Shown here piece after piece: positions 43,636-56,984 of a stretch of DNA of 64,000 nt (position 1 is the first letter of the stretch; each line of letters opens with the position of its first letter). This stretch comes from Trinickia symbiotica. GTDB taxonomy: Bacteria > Pseudomonadota > Gammaproteobacteria > Burkholderiales > Burkholderiaceae. A program made the position numbers and the translations under genes. The notes under the pieces were generated by a model that worked only from the letters and a program-made list of their open reading frames with translations, was not told the DNA's origin and did no database searches. The stretch covers positions 62,001 through 126,000 of the forward strand of contig NZ_PTIR01000002.1 in assembly GCF_002934455.1 (NCBI RefSeq). The letters are read 5' to 3'.

Positions 43636-44364
43636 ATGGACTATCGGCATCTCAAGAATCGCAAGAGCATGCACGCGCGAATCGTGCAGGAACTCGGTAT
43701 CGAGATCGTCAGCGGCAAATTCGCGCCGGGAGAGCGTCTGCCCCCTGAGCCCGGTCTCTGCGAATCGTATGGCGTGAGCCGGCCGGTTTTGCGGGAGGCC
43801 ACGCGCGTGCTCGTCGCGAAAGGACTCGTCACGTCGAAGCCGCGTGTCGGCAGCGTCGTGAAGCCGCGTGAAGAATGGCACATGCTCGATCCCGATGTGC
43901 TCTTCTGGACGATCAGCAGCACGCCCGAAGGGGATTTCTTCCGCTCGCTGCTGACCGTGCGGCGCATTATCGAGCCGGCGGCGGCCGCGCTTGCCGCGAC
44001 CGAAAGCACGGAAGAGGATTTGGCGCGCCTGCGCAGCGCCTTCGATAGGATGGAACGGGCGGAAACGGCGTCCGAATTGCTGGAGCCGGACCTCGAGTTT
44101 CACCGGGCGATCATGGCCGCCACGCACAACGACATGCTCGCCTTCATCGGCAATATGATGTCGCTCGCGCTCTCGGAGTCGATCAAGCTGACGAGCCGCC
44201 ACCCCGATACGCACGCGCTCTCGCTGCCGCGGCACAAGGCCATTCTCACGGCCATCGAGAACCACGATCCGCTCGGCGCTCGCCAGGCGAGCCTCGTGCA
44301 ACTCGAGAACGCGCGCGCCGACGCCGAGACGATTCTCGAAGTCGCCACGCGCAGCGCTCGTTGA
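43636..44364 (+). CDS. FadR/GntR-type regulator of the arabinose locus
   Basis: This 242-residue protein begins MDYRHLKNRKSMHARIVQEL and has a winged-helix domain (LPPEPGLCESYGVSRPVLREATRVLVAKGLV). An FCD ligand-binding domain follows (LEFHRAIMAATHND, LPRHKAILTAIENHD), with the Asp/His metal-binding ligands of the FadR/DgoR group. It is convergent with the pentonate dehydratase gene (22 nt apart) and so belongs to the arabinose locus. Ligand is probably a pathway intermediate such as arabonate or 2-keto-3-deoxyarabonate. The operator-like pair at 46155 and 46300 is its likely target. ATG 43636 is chosen because the DNA-binding domain begins there. Confidence 0.85.
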   Translation: MDYRHLKNRKSMHARIVQELGIEIVSGKFAPGERLPPEPGLCESYGVSRPVLREATRVLVAKGLVTSKPRVGSVVKPREEWHMLDPDVLFWTISSTPEGDFFRSLLTVRRIIEPAAAALAATESTEEDLARLRSAFDRMERAETASELLEPDLEFHRAIMAATHNDMLAFIGNMMSLALSESIKLTSRHPDTHALSLPRHKAILTAIENHDPLGARQASLVQLENARADAETILEVATRSAR

Positions 44365-44386
44365 GTCGGCCTAGGGCCTGTTCCTT

Positions 44387-46129
44387 CTAGTGTGAATGCG
44401 GCGGCACTTCGGCGCCGCGGCAGCCGACCAGGAAGTCGAAGTCGCATCCCTCGTCGGCTTGCAGGACATGGTCGACATAGAGGTTGCGGTAGCCGCTCGC
44501 ATCGGCCGCGGACGGGCGCTGCCCTTCCCTCCACTTGGCAAGACGCGCTTCCAGTTCCCGATCGTCGATCTCGAGATGCAGCCGCCCGTTCTCGCAATCG
44601 AGTTCGATCCAGTCGCCGTTGCGGACCACGGCGAGCGGGCCGCCCGCACGGGCCTCCGGCGCGACGTGAAGCACGACGGTGCCGTACGCCGTGCCGCTCA
44701 TCCGCGCATCGGAGATCCGCACCATATCGGTGACGCCCTGCGCGAGCAGCTTCGGCGGCAACCCCATGTTGCCCACTTCCGCCATGCCCGGGTAACCCTT
44801 CGGCCCACAGTTCTTCATGACGAGGATCGAGTCGGCCGTCACGTCCAGATCGGGATCCGCGATGCGCGCTTTGTAGTCGTCGAAGTTCTCGAACACGACG
44901 GCGCGGCCGCGATGCTGCAAGAGCGACTGCGTCGCCGCCGAAGGCTTAAGCACCGCGCCGCGCGGCGCGAGATTGCCCCGCAGCACGCAAAGCCCGCCGT
45001 CGGCGACGAGCGGCTTGTCGAGCGGCCGGATCACCTCGTCGTTGTAGATCGGCGCCTCTTTGCAGTTGTCCCATAGCGAGCGCCCGTTCGCCGTCAACGC
45101 GTCGGGATACGGCACCAGGCCTTGTTCGCCGAGGCGGCGCACGACGGCGGGCAAGCCGCCCGCGTAATAGAACTCTTCCATGAGAAAACGGCCCGACGGC
45201 TGCAGATCGACGATCGTCGGGGTGCCGCGGCCGATGCGCGTCCAGTCGTCGAGCTCGAGCGGCACGCCGATGCGGCCCGCGATCGCCTTCAAATGGATGG
45301 CCGCGTTCGTCGAGCCCCCGATCGCGGCATTGACGCGAATCGCGTTTTCGAATGCCTCGCGCGTCAGCAGCTTCGAAAGGCGCAGGTCTTCAAGCGCCAT
45401 TTCGACGATACGCATGCCCGACAAATGCGCGAGCACGTAGCGGCGCGAGTCGACGGCGGGAATCGCCGCGTTGTGCGGCAGCGTGACGCCGAGCGCCTCG
45501 GCCATGCTAGCCATCGTCGATGCGGTCCCCATCGTGTTGCAGGTGCCGACCGAGCGCGACATGCCGGCTTCGGCCGACATGAACTCGTGCAACGTGATCT
45601 TTCCGGCCTTCACCTGCTCGTGCAGTTGCCAGACGATCGTGCCCGAGCCGATGTCGCGGCCCTCGTGCTTGCCGTTGAGCATCGGACCGCCGCTGACGAC
45701 GATGGCCGGCACGTCGCAGCTCGCCGCGCCCATCAGCAGCGCGGGCGTGGTCTTGTCGCATCCCGCAAGCAACACGACCGCGTCGATCGGATTGCCACGG
45801 ATCGCTTCCTCGACGTCCATGCTCGCGAGATTGCGCGTGAACATCGCCGTCGGGCGCAAGTTCGATTCGCCGTTGGAGAACACCGGAAACTCCACGGGGA
45901 AGCCGCCCGCTTCGAAGACGCCGCGCTTGACGTGCTCGGCGAGCTTGCGGAAATGCGAATTGCAGGGCGTGAGCTCGGACCACGTGTTACAGATGCCGAT
46001 GATCGGCTTGCCCTGGAACTCGTGATCGGGGATGCCCTGGTTCTTCATCCAGCTTCGGTACATGAAGCCATTCTTGTCGGCTCTGCCGAACCATTCGGCG
46101 GAGCGCAGCTTGCGGGGTTTGTCAGTCAT
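44387..46129 (-). CDS. L-arabinonate (pentonate) dehydratase, IlvD/Edd family
   Basis: This 580-residue protein has the three Fe-S cluster cysteines at about Cys56 (TPCNSH), Cys124 (GCDKTTP) and Cys197 (GTCNTMG), plus DARMSGTAYG with the catalytic Ser. It ends in PPHSH. It converts L-arabonate to 2-keto-3-deoxy-L-arabonate with loss of water. Sequence is close to rhizobial L-arabinonate dehydratase across the whole length. Orientation is divergent from the transporter/enzyme genes, with operator-like sites between. Substrate could include other pentonates or galactonate, but the L-arabinose dehydrogenase in the same locus supports arabonate. Confidence 0.9.
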   Translation of the reverse strand: MTDKPRKLRSAEWFGRADKNGFMYRSWMKNQGIPDHEFQGKPIIGICNTWSELTPCNSHFRKLAEHVKRGVFEAGGFPVEFPVFSNGESNLRPTAMFTRNLASMDVEEAIRGNPIDAVVLLAGCDKTTPALLMGAASCDVPAIVVSGGPMLNGKHEGRDIGSGTIVWQLHEQVKAGKITLHEFMSAEAGMSRSVGTCNTMGTASTMASMAEALGVTLPHNAAIPAVDSRRYVLAHLSGMRIVEMALEDLRLSKLLTREAFENAIRVNAAIGGSTNAAIHLKAIAGRIGVPLELDDWTRIGRGTPTIVDLQPSGRFLMEEFYYAGGLPAVVRRLGEQGLVPYPDALTANGRSLWDNCKEAPIYNDEVIRPLDKPLVADGGLCVLRGNLAPRGAVLKPSAATQSLLQHRGRAVVFENFDDYKARIADPDLDVTADSILVMKNCGPKGYPGMAEVGNMGLPPKLLAQGVTDMVRISDARMSGTAYGTVVLHVAPEARAGGPLAVVRNGDWIELDCENGRLHLEIDDRELEARLAKWREGQRPSAADASGYRNLYVDHVLQADEGCDFDFLVGCRGAEVPPHSH

Positions 46130-46154
46130 GTTGGCGTCAGGTGATGACCTAAAG

Positions 46155-46165
46155 TAGTATTACTA
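46155..46165. promoter_or_regulatory. Operator-like palindrome at the dehydratase promoter
   Basis: TAGTATTACTA is a perfect 5+1+5 palindrome 26 nt upstream of the dehydratase start, in a region that would overlap its -10 or transcription start. The same motif with one change recurs at 46300-46310 in the same intergenic region. Probably a GntR-type regulator site; the regulator encoded at 43636 is the best candidate. Confidence 0.6.
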
Positions 46166-46299
46166 TATATCGACTAGCGTCTCTTGACCACTATTTGAGA
46201 AAAGCAAACTTTTCGTAACACTGAAGCAGCAGTCAGGGTCTGGCCGGCACGGAAAATGCCAACTCCATGCGGATTTCCAGCGCTTCGACCCCCGAGAAA

Positions 46300-46310
46300 T
46301 AGCATTACTA
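46300..46310. promoter_or_regulatory. Second operator-like site for the transporter operon
   Basis: TAGCATTACTA within AATAGCATTACTATT differs by one base from the palindrome at 46155-46165. It lies about 160 nt upstream of the binding-protein gene and 145 bp from the first site. Two copies flanking divergent promoters would allow co-regulation, possibly by looping. Confidence 0.6.
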
Positions 46311-46471
46311 TTTGCCCGCGTGATCTGGGGAAAACGCTAATCGCCGCCGGGGTCGCGTGTGCCTATAGTTTGGCTATTTCCGAGTTCGTTCTCGTAGGAC
46401 GCGCTCGGGTCGGGCAGCAAGAGCAAGCAGTAGCAACAACGACAAACCAACAGAGCTATCGGAGACTTGAA

Positions 46472-47437
46472 ATGAGACGCACCCTACGCCAGGCGCTTCA
46501 AGCATTGCTCGCAGTCACCCTCGTCGGGGCAGCCGCCGCCGGCCACGCCGAGGACAAGAAGATCGTCCTCGGTTTTGCTCAGGTAGGCGCCGAAAGCGCG
46601 TGGCGCACGGCCAACACGGTCTCCGTCAAATCGGCGGCCAAGGACGCCGGCATCACGCTCAAGTTCTCGGATGCGCAGCAAAAGCAGGAAAACCAGATCA
46701 AGGCGATCCGTTCGTACATCGCGCAGAAAGTCGATGTGATCGCGTTCTCGCCCGTCGTGGAGTCGGGCTGGGAGCCGGTGCTCGAGGAAGCCAAGCGCGC
46801 GCACATTCCCGTCGTGCTGACGGACCGGATGATCGACGCGAAGGACCCGTCGCTCTATGTCACGATGATCGGCTCGGACTTCCTCGAGGAAGGTCGTCGC
46901 GGCGGACGCTGGCTCGAGGAGCACTACAAGGACGATAAGGGCCCGATCAATATCGTGGAATTGCAAGGCACCGTCGGATCGGCCCCCGCGAACGACCGCC
47001 ATGCCGGGCTGATGGAGATCATCAAGAACGATCCGAAGTTCAAGGTCATCGCTTCGCAAAGCGGCGACTTCACCCTCGCCGGCGGCAAGCAAGTGATGGA
47101 AGCGTTCGCCAAGACGTACGGCAAGCAGATCAATGTCGTCTATGCGCATAACGACGATATGGCGCTCGGCGCGATCCAGGCGATGGAAGAAGCCGGCATG
47201 AAGCCTGGCAAGGACGTGACCGTCGTGTCGTTCGACGCGACGAAGGGCGGCTTGCAGGCTGCCGCCGCGGGCAAGATCAACGTCGACGTCGAGTGCAGCC
47301 CGCTGCTCGGGCCGCAATTGATGGACACGGTCAAGAAGATCGTCGCCGGTGAGCAAGTGCCGCATCGCATCGTGACGAACGAGACGGTGTTCCCGATGAA
47401 CGTCGCGGCGCAGGTGCTGCCCACGCGCAAGTACTAA
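46472..47437 (+). CDS. ytfQ: Furanose-type sugar ABC transporter, periplasmic binding protein (YtfQ-like)
   Basis: This 321-residue protein has a signal peptide (MRRTLRQALQALLAVTLVGA, cleavage near HAE at 26). The mature sequence KKIVLGFAQVGAESAWRTANT is characteristic of YtfQ, the binding protein for galactofuranose in E. coli. LTDRMIDAKDPSLYVTMIGSDF and YAHNDDMALGAIQAMEEAG also fit. In this locus the expected ligand is L-arabinofuranose or D-galactofuranose. CGGAGACTTGAA precedes the ATG. It is followed 24 nt later by the ATPase gene. Confidence 0.88.
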   Translation: MRRTLRQALQALLAVTLVGAAAAGHAEDKKIVLGFAQVGAESAWRTANTVSVKSAAKDAGITLKFSDAQQKQENQIKAIRSYIAQKVDVIAFSPVVESGWEPVLEEAKRAHIPVVLTDRMIDAKDPSLYVTMIGSDFLEEGRRGGRWLEEHYKDDKGPINIVELQGTVGSAPANDRHAGLMEIIKNDPKFKVIASQSGDFTLAGGKQVMEAFAKTYGKQINVVYAHNDDMALGAIQAMEEAGMKPGKDVTVVSFDATKGGLQAAAAGKINVDVECSPLLGPQLMDTVKKIVAGEQVPHRIVTNETVFPMNVAAQVLPTRKY

Positions 47438-47461
47438 ACCCGCAACGAGCGAACGCGACCC

Positions 47462-49032
<1,571 letters not shown>

Positions 49033-49036
<4 letters not shown>

Positions 49037-50103
49037 CGGAAGGCACCGGGGATCCGTTTCATTTCGTGCGTGCCGTGACGCGGCATGCGTTGTTCTGGCC
49101 CGCGCTCACGCTCGTGCTCCTGTTGGCGCTCGATGTCGCACACCGCTCCGATTTTCTCAAAGTGACCGTGATGAACGGCCACCTGTTCGGCGCGCCCATC
49201 GACATCCTCATTCATGCGTCGCCGCTCATCATCGTTTCGCTCGGCATGACACTCGTCATCGCGACGCGCGGCGTCGACATCTCGGTCGGCACGGTCGTCG
49301 CGATTGCCGGCGCGTCGGCGGCGATGCTGCTCTCCGACGATCCCGCGCGCGTCCCGACCGCGCTCGCCGCCTGTCTCGCCGTAGGCCTCCTCGCCGGAGC
49401 CTGGAACGGACTGCTCGTCGCGTTCGTCGGGATGCAACCCATCATCGCGACGCTGATTCTCATGGTGGCCGGACGCGGTGTCGCGCAGCTCTTGACCGAT
49501 GGGCAAATCATCCCGATCTCAGGTACCTGGTATCTGAGACTCGGCGACGGCTACCTCGCCACGGTGCCTTGCTCCGTCTGGATCGCAATCGCGGCAACCG
49601 CGCTCACCGCCTTGCTCGTCAACGGGACCGCGCTCGGCCTTTTCATCCGCTCGATCGGCATCAACCCCGTCGCCACGCGCCTGGTCGGGCTCCGTTCCGC
49701 GGCCGTCGTCTTTGGTGTCTATGTCTTTTGCGGCGTTTGCGCCGCGCTGGCTGGCGTGTTGATCAGTTCGAACGTGCGCAGCGCGGATGGCAACAACGCC
49801 GGTCTGCTGCTCGAGCTCGACGCCATCCTCGCGGTCACGCTCGGCGGCACGTCACTCGCGGGCGGACGCTTCTCGCTCGGCGGCACGGTCCTCGGCGCAC
49901 TCATTATCCAGACGCTCACTTACACGACCTATTCGATCGGCGTGCCGCCCGAGGCGACGCTCGTCGTCAAAGCCGTCGTGGTGCTCGTCGTCACTATCAT
50001 CCAGTCCGCGGCGGCGCGAGACCTGTTCTTGCATCTGATCCGGCGCGGCATCGCGGCGGGACGCGTCAAGTCGGTCGACTCGGTCGGCGAGGCCGTGAAA
50101 TGA
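49033..50103 (+). CDS. ytfT: Sugar ABC transporter permease 1 (YtfT-like)
   Basis: This 356-residue membrane protein has about eight to ten helices and the permease-family motif VATRLVGLRSAAVVFGVYVF. GVDISVGTVVAIAGASAA is the conserved D-L-S-V-G-type motif of monosaccharide permeases. It overlaps ytfR by 4 nt at its start and yjfF by 4 nt at its end, so translation is coupled along the operon. It pairs with YjfF to form a heterodimeric channel for furanose sugars. Confidence 0.9.
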
Positions 50104-51197
50104 AAGCATTCTTCCTACGCTTCGTCGATCCGCGCGTCCTGCCGATCGCGGTCACGATCATCCTCTTCGCGGCGCTGTTCGGCTTCGGCTCCGCCATGTA
50201 CACGGGCTTTGGATCGCTCCGGGTCCTGCTCGGACTGCTCGAAGACAACGCGTTTCTGCTCATCGTCGCCATCGGAACGACGTTCGTCATCATTTCCGGC
50301 GGCATCGACCTGTCGGTCGGCGCCGTCGTCGCATTCACGACGATCGTCTGCGCGATCTGTGCCGAGCGCCTGCATTGGCCGATCTGGATCATCGCGCCGC
50401 TCGTGCTCGCGATCGGCGCCGCGTATGGCGCGGCGATGGGCGCGATCATCCATTTCTTCCGCCTGCAACCTTTCATCGTGACGCTGGCCGGGATGTTCCT
50501 CGCGCGCGGTGCCTGCTTTCTGATCACCACGCAGTCGATCGAGATTCACGAAGCGTCGTTTCACGCAGTGTCCGGTTTTCATGTGCCTCTAGGCAGCGGC
50601 GAGCTCAACGCGGGCGCGCTCATTGCGCTCGTGACGCTCGCTGCTGCCATCTTTGTCGCACATTTCACACGTTTCGGACGTAATGTCTATGCGATCGGCG
50701 GCAACGAACGCTCGGCGCTGCTGATGGGTTTGCCGGTCGCGCGCACGAAGATCGGCGTCTATGCGCTCGGCGGGTTGTGTTCTTCGCTCGGCGGCCTCGT
50801 GTTCACGCTCTACGTGTTGTCGGGTTATGGGCTGCAAGGCCAGGGCATGGAGCTCGATGCGATCGCGGCATCCGTCATCGGCGGCACGCTGCTCACGGGC
50901 GGCATCGGCTACATCATCGGCTCGGTGTTCGGTGTCGGCGTGCTCGGCACGATCCAGACGCTGATCACGTTCGACGGCACGCTGAGCTCCTGGTGGACGC
51001 GCATCGTCATCGGCGCGCTCTTGTGTATCTTCTGCCTGCTGCAACGTGTGATCGAGCAGCAGGCGGCGCGTCGCAAATCGAACGGCACGGGGCTCGGGGG
51101 GCGGGCGAAGCCCGCACGCGAAGCGAGCCTCGCCGGCGACGGACGGCACGAGCGCGCGATCCAGCTCGGGCTGAACGAGCCGCCCCTTAAGACCTGA
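50100..51197 (+). CDS. yjfF: Sugar ABC transporter permease 2 (YjfF-like)
   Basis: This 365-residue membrane protein begins MKAFFLRFVDPRVLPIAVTI with ISGGIDLSVGAVVAFTTIV and GLPVARTKIGVYALGGL, the hallmark segments of the permease family. The C-terminal ~45 residues are polar and low-complexity (NGTGLGGRAKPAREAS), longer than in E. coli. The start ATG overlaps the ytfT stop (ATGA). Together with YtfT it forms the transmembrane part of the first sugar importer in the locus. Confidence 0.9.
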   Translation: MKAFFLRFVDPRVLPIAVTIILFAALFGFGSAMYTGFGSLRVLLGLLEDNAFLLIVAIGTTFVIISGGIDLSVGAVVAFTTIVCAICAERLHWPIWIIAPLVLAIGAAYGAAMGAIIHFFRLQPFIVTLAGMFLARGACFLITTQSIEIHEASFHAVSGFHVPLGSGELNAGALIALVTLAAAIFVAHFTRFGRNVYAIGGNERSALLMGLPVARTKIGVYALGGLCSSLGGLVFTLYVLSGYGLQGQGMELDAIAASVIGGTLLTGGIGYIIGSVFGVGVLGTIQTLITFDGTLSSWWTRIVIGALLCIFCLLQRVIEQQAARRKSNGTGLGGRAKPAREASLAGDGRHERAIQLGLNEPPLKT

Positions 51198-51236
51198 TTC
51201 GATGATCATCAAACGGATTTAACGAGGAGTCGTACA

Positions 51237-53107
<1,871 letters not shown>

Positions 53108-53276
53108 TTCCCGAATTACCGCAGCGAAAGCATCGGAGCGAGCGCGCCAGCGTGCGGCTCCGCTGCCCATGCTGCGCCGTTTTTTTACCACGCGCCGGCC
53201 GGAGCGAGCATCCAGTGACTTGCACCGGCCTCATGCAAAAACCGGCCCGTCGGGGCCACTCCAAGGAGACTGAAGT

Positions 53277-54281
53277 ATGACCAGCAAGCTTCGCCGCTTC
53301 ACGTTGCGCGCCGCGTTGGCGATGACCTTCGCCGCGCCGTTCGCCCTGCATTCGACTGTTCAAGCCGACGAGCCGCTCAAAATCGGCTTTCTCGTGAAGA
53401 TGCCCGAGCAGGCATGGTTCATCAACGAGCAGAACGCCGCCACGGCGCTTGGCAAGCAGGAAGGCTTCAGCGTCGTCAAGATCGGCACGCCCGACGGCGA
53501 GAAGGTGCTGGCCGCGATCGACAACCTCGGCGCGCAAGGCGCGAAAGGCTTCGTCATCTGCGCGCCCGACGTGCGTCTCGGACCGGCGATCGCCGCTCGC
53601 GCCAAGCGCTACGGCATGAAGTTCGTGACTGTCGACGACCAGCTCGTCGACACGTCGGGCAAGCCGCTCGCGGACGTCCCGCACCTCGGCATGTCGGCTT
53701 TCAAGATCGGCAATCAAGTCGGCCAGGCCATCTCCGACGAGATGAAGCGCCGCGGCTGGAAGCCTGAGGAAGTGGGCGCCATTCGCATCAGCGACTACGA
53801 GCTGCCGACGGCGAAGCTGCGCACGGACGGCGCCACGCAGACGCTGCTCGCCAACGGCTTCAAGAAAGAGAACATCTTCGATGCGCCGCAAAAGACGACC
53901 GACGACGAAGGCGGTTTCAACGCGGCTTCGCCGGTGCTGTCGAAGCACCCGAACATCAAGAAGTGGGTCATCTACGCGCTCAACGAAGAGACGGTCCTGG
54001 GCGGTGTGCGCGCGACCGAGCAGCTTCATATTCCGTCGAGCGACGTGATCGGCGTCGGCATCAACGGGGCGGGCGAAGCGTTTGCCGAGTTCCAGAAGAA
54101 GGAGCCGACGGGCTTTTACGGCACGATCGCCGTGAGCTCGACGAATCACGGTAAGCAAAGCACGCAAAACCTCGTCGACTGGATCAAGGCGGGCAAGCAG
54201 CCGCCTGCCGATACGCAGACGACGGGCGTGCTGATGACGCGCGAGAACTGGCAACAAGTCCGCAAGGATCTCGGGATCTAA
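53277..54281 (+). CDS. araF: L-arabinose ABC transporter, periplasmic binding protein
   Basis: This 334-residue protein has a signal peptide (cleavage near VQA-DE at about 30). The mature part [20 protein letters not shown] matches E. coli AraF (LKLGFLVKQPEEPWFQTEWK) very closely. [32 protein letters not shown] and [10 protein letters not shown] match further. It binds L-arabinose, generally the pyranose, in the periplasm. AGGAGACTGAAGT precedes the ATG. 169 nt separate it from the dehydrogenase gene; a separate promoter is possible. Confidence 0.93.
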   Translation: MTSKLRRFTLRAALAMTFAAPFALHSTVQADEPLKIGFLVKMPEQAWFINEQNAATALGKQEGFSVVKIGTPDGEKVLAAIDNLGAQGAKGFVICAPDVRLGPAIAARAKRYGMKFVTVDDQLVDTSGKPLADVPHLGMSAFKIGNQVGQAISDEMKRRGWKPEEVGAIRISDYELPTAKLRTDGATQTLLANGFKKENIFDAPQKTTDDEGGFNAASPVLSKHPNIKKWVIYALNEETVLGGVRATEQLHIPSSDVIGVGINGAGEAFAEFQKKEPTGFYGTIAVSSTNHGKQSTQNLVDWIKAGKQPPADTQTTGVLMTRENWQQVRKDLGI

Positions 54282-54285
54282 ACGC

Positions 54286-55836
54286 ATGCAAAACGCGAAC
54301 GACATGATCGAAGCCGCCGCGCCGGGCGGCGCATCGACGCAGTCCGTGCGCCCGGCGTACCTCGAGCTCGACGGGATCACGGTCAGCTTCCCCGGCGTGC
54401 GCGCGCTCGATAGCGTGTCGTTGAGCGTGCGGGCCGGTGAAGTGCACGGCCTCATGGGCGAGAACGGCGCAGGCAAGTCGACGCTGCTCAAGGTACTGTC
54501 GGGCGTCAACATTCCGCAAGCCGGAACGTTGCGCCTCGACGGCGTCGAGCGCCGCTTCTCGAGCACGAAAGCCGCCATCGACGCCGGGATCGCGATCATC
54601 TACCAGGAGCTGCACCTGGTGCCCGAGCTGACGGTTGCCGAGAACCTGATGCTCGGGGCATTGCCGAGCCGGCTCGGGATCGTCGATGAACGCTCGCTCA
54701 GAGTACGCGCGGCCGATACGCTCGCGCGGCTCGGCGAGCATATCGATCCCGATACGCCCGTCAAGGAGCTGTCGATCGGACAGCGGCAGATGATCGAGAT
54801 CGGCAAGGCGCTCATGCGCGACGCGCGTGTGATCGCCTTCGACGAGCCGACGAGCTCACTCTCGTCGCGCGAGACGACGCAGCTCTTCAAGATCATCAAC
54901 GGGCTGCGAGCGGAAGGTCGCGCGATCATCTATGTGACGCACCGCATGGACGAGGTCTATGAGCTCTGCGACCGCGTCACGGTATTCCGCGACGGCCACT
55001 CGATCGAGACGTTCGAGACCGTCGACGGCCTCGAGCGGGACCGCCTGATCAGCTGCATGGTCGGCCGATCGATTCGCGATGTCTACGGCTATCGCCCGCG
55101 CGCGGCGGGAGAAACGCGTATCGAGGCGAAGGCGCTCATGGGGCCGGGACTCTCCGAGCCCACTTCGTTCTCGGCGCGGCGCGGCGAGATCGTCGGCTTC
55201 TTTGGACTCGTCGGCGCGGGCCGCACCGAGCTGATGAAGCTGATTTGCGGCGCCGAGCGTCCTACGAGCGGGCACGTCGAGCTGAACGGGCGGCCCGTCG
55301 TTTTCTCGACCCCGCGCGATGCCGTCCGGGCGGGCATCGCGCTTTGCCCTGAAGACCGCAAGCAGGAAGGTATCGTCGCCATCGCATCGGTGGCCGACAA
55401 CCTCACCATCAGTGCGCGGCGTCACTTCAGCATTGCGCGGTTTCTGCTCAACGAGCGGCGCGAACGCGAACTGACCGACGATTACATCGAGAAGCTGTCG
55501 ATCAAGACGCGCGACGGCGAAACGCCGATCGGCACGCTCTCGGGCGGTAATCAGCAAAAAGTGATTCTGTCGCGCTGGCTCGCCGAGCAAATCGACGTCT
55601 TCGTGATGGACGAGCCGACGCGCGGCATCGACGTCGGCGCGCGCGCACAGATCTACGAGCTGCTCTACGGCCTCGCGGAAACGGGCCGCACTGTTCTGAT
55701 GGTTTCGAGCGATCTCGCCGAAGTCATCGGCGTCGCCGATCGCGTGATCGTCATGAAGGAAGGCCGCATCGTCGGCGATCTGCCCAAAGCCGACGCCACG
55801 CCCGACCAATTGATCAAACTCGCTTTGCCGCAATAA
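54286..55836 (+). CDS. araG: L-arabinose ABC transporter ATPase
   Basis: This 516-residue two-domain ATPase has Walker [11 protein letters not shown] and signature [15 protein letters not shown] in the first half. [18 protein letters not shown] and [12 protein letters not shown] lie in the second. Length and order fit E. coli AraG. It starts 4 nt after araF. Drives arabinose import with AraH. Confidence 0.93.
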   Translation: MQNANDMIEAAAPGGASTQSVRPAYLELDGITVSFPGVRALDSVSLSVRAGEVHGLMGENGAGKSTLLKVLSGVNIPQAGTLRLDGVERRFSSTKAAIDAGIAIIYQELHLVPELTVAENLMLGALPSRLGIVDERSLRVRAADTLARLGEHIDPDTPVKELSIGQRQMIEIGKALMRDARVIAFDEPTSSLSSRETTQLFKIINGLRAEGRAIIYVTHRMDEVYELCDRVTVFRDGHSIETFETVDGLERDRLISCMVGRSIRDVYGYRPRAAGETRIEAKALMGPGLSEPTSFSARRGEIVGFFGLVGAGRTELMKLICGAERPTSGHVELNGRPVVFSTPRDAVRAGIALCPEDRKQEGIVAIASVADNLTISARRHFSIARFLLNERRERELTDDYIEKLSIKTRDGETPIGTLSGGNQQKVILSRWLAEQIDVFVMDEPTRGIDVGARAQIYELLYGLAETGRTVLMVSSDLAEVIGVADRVIVMKEGRIVGDLPKADATPDQLIKLALPQ

Positions 55837-55906
55837 CGCTTCGACCCGACGCGCGGCCACGGCTGACGAGAAGTCCGAGCCCGCGCGCCAACGATTGAGA
55901 GAAATC

Positions 55907-56959
55907 ATGCAACAACCTCCGAGCATACGCCCCGCTGCCGAGCCAGCTCTTTCATCCTCGCAGACCTCGCAAGCCTCGCATGGCGCGACGCGCGATGCCG
56001 CCCCTGCCCCGAGCAACGCCGCGAAGCTCTTGCGGCTCGTGAACAAGTCCGGCATCGTGATGGTCTTCGTGATCCTCTTCGTCATGCTGTCGCTCGTCGT
56101 GCCCGACTTTCTCACGAGCCGCAACATACAGGGCCTGCTGCTGTCGGTCACGCTGATCGGCTCGATCGCGGTCACGATGATGTTCGTGCTCGCGCTGGGC
56201 GAGGTCGATTTGTCCGTGGCCTCGATCGTTGCGTTTTCGGGCGTCGTCGCTTCCATGTTGATCACGGCGACGCACAGTGTGCTCTTCGGCGTGACCGTCG
56301 GCGTACTCGCGGGCGGCGCCGTGGGCCTCGTCAACGGGGTGCTCGTCGCCCGCTACAAGATCAACTCGCTGATCGTCACGCTCGCCATGATGGAGGTCGT
56401 GCGCGGCCTGGCCTATATTGTGTCGAACGGCGATGCGGTCATGATTTCCGAAGAGCGCTTCTTCGATCTCGGCGGCGGCTCCTTCCTCGGCATTTCGTAT
56501 CCGATCTGGAGCAACATCGTCGGTTTCATCGTGTTCGGTTTCGTGCTGCGCAAGACGGTGTTCGGCAAGAACGTGCTCGCCGTCGGCGGCAATAGCGAAG
56601 CCGCGCTGCTCGCGGGCTTGCCCGTTACGCGAATCAAGATCGCCGTGTTCGTTCTGCAAGGCCTCGTGACGGGCTTTGCCGGCGTGATGCTGGCCTCGCG
56701 CATGAGCCTCGGCGACCCGAAAACCTCGGTGGGCCTCGAGCTCGGCGTCATCTCGGCCTGTGTGCTCGGAGGCGTATCGTTGACGGGCGGCGTCGCGACG
56801 ATTTCGGGCGTGCTCGTCGGCGTGCTGATCATGGGATCCGTGCAGGACGCCATGAGCCTCATGAACGTGCCGACGTTCTACCAATATCTGATCCGCGGCG
56901 GCATCCTGTTGCTGGCCGTGCTGTTCGACCACGTGCGGCGCACTCGGCGCGTGCGGTGA
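55907..56959 (+). CDS. araH: L-arabinose ABC transporter permease
   Basis: This 350-residue protein begins MQQPPSIRPAAEPALSS, a polar N-terminus of about 45 residues, then about eight to ten helices. ALGEVDLSVASIVAFSGVV and AGLPVTRIKIAVFVLQGL match AraH. GAGAGAAATC precedes the ATG. It is last in the araFGH unit and lies 25 nt from the convergent histidine kinase gene, with a short hairpin between. The single permease presumably forms a homodimer, unlike the YtfT/YjfF pair. Confidence 0.92.
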   Translation: MQQPPSIRPAAEPALSSSQTSQASHGATRDAAPAPSNAAKLLRLVNKSGIVMVFVILFVMLSLVVPDFLTSRNIQGLLLSVTLIGSIAVTMMFVLALGEVDLSVASIVAFSGVVASMLITATHSVLFGVTVGVLAGGAVGLVNGVLVARYKINSLIVTLAMMEVVRGLAYIVSNGDAVMISEERFFDLGGGSFLGISYPIWSNIVGFIVFGFVLRKTVFGKNVLAVGGNSEAALLAGLPVTRIKIAVFVLQGLVTGFAGVMLASRMSLGDPKTSVGLELGVISACVLGGVSLTGGVATISGVLVGVLIMGSVQDAMSLMNVPTFYQYLIRGGILLLAVLFDHVRRTRRVR

Positions 56960-56976
56960 TCCCTCCCGGCGGGATC
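56958..56976 (+). terminator. Short hairpin at the end of araFGH
   Basis: GATCCC and GGGATC are exact 6-bp inverted arms with a 7-nt loop, directly at and after the araH stop, in the 25-nt gap before the convergent kinase gene. No T-run follows, so it is a weak, possibly bidirectional terminator candidate. Confidence 0.35.
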
Positions 56977-56984
56977 GCCCCCGC

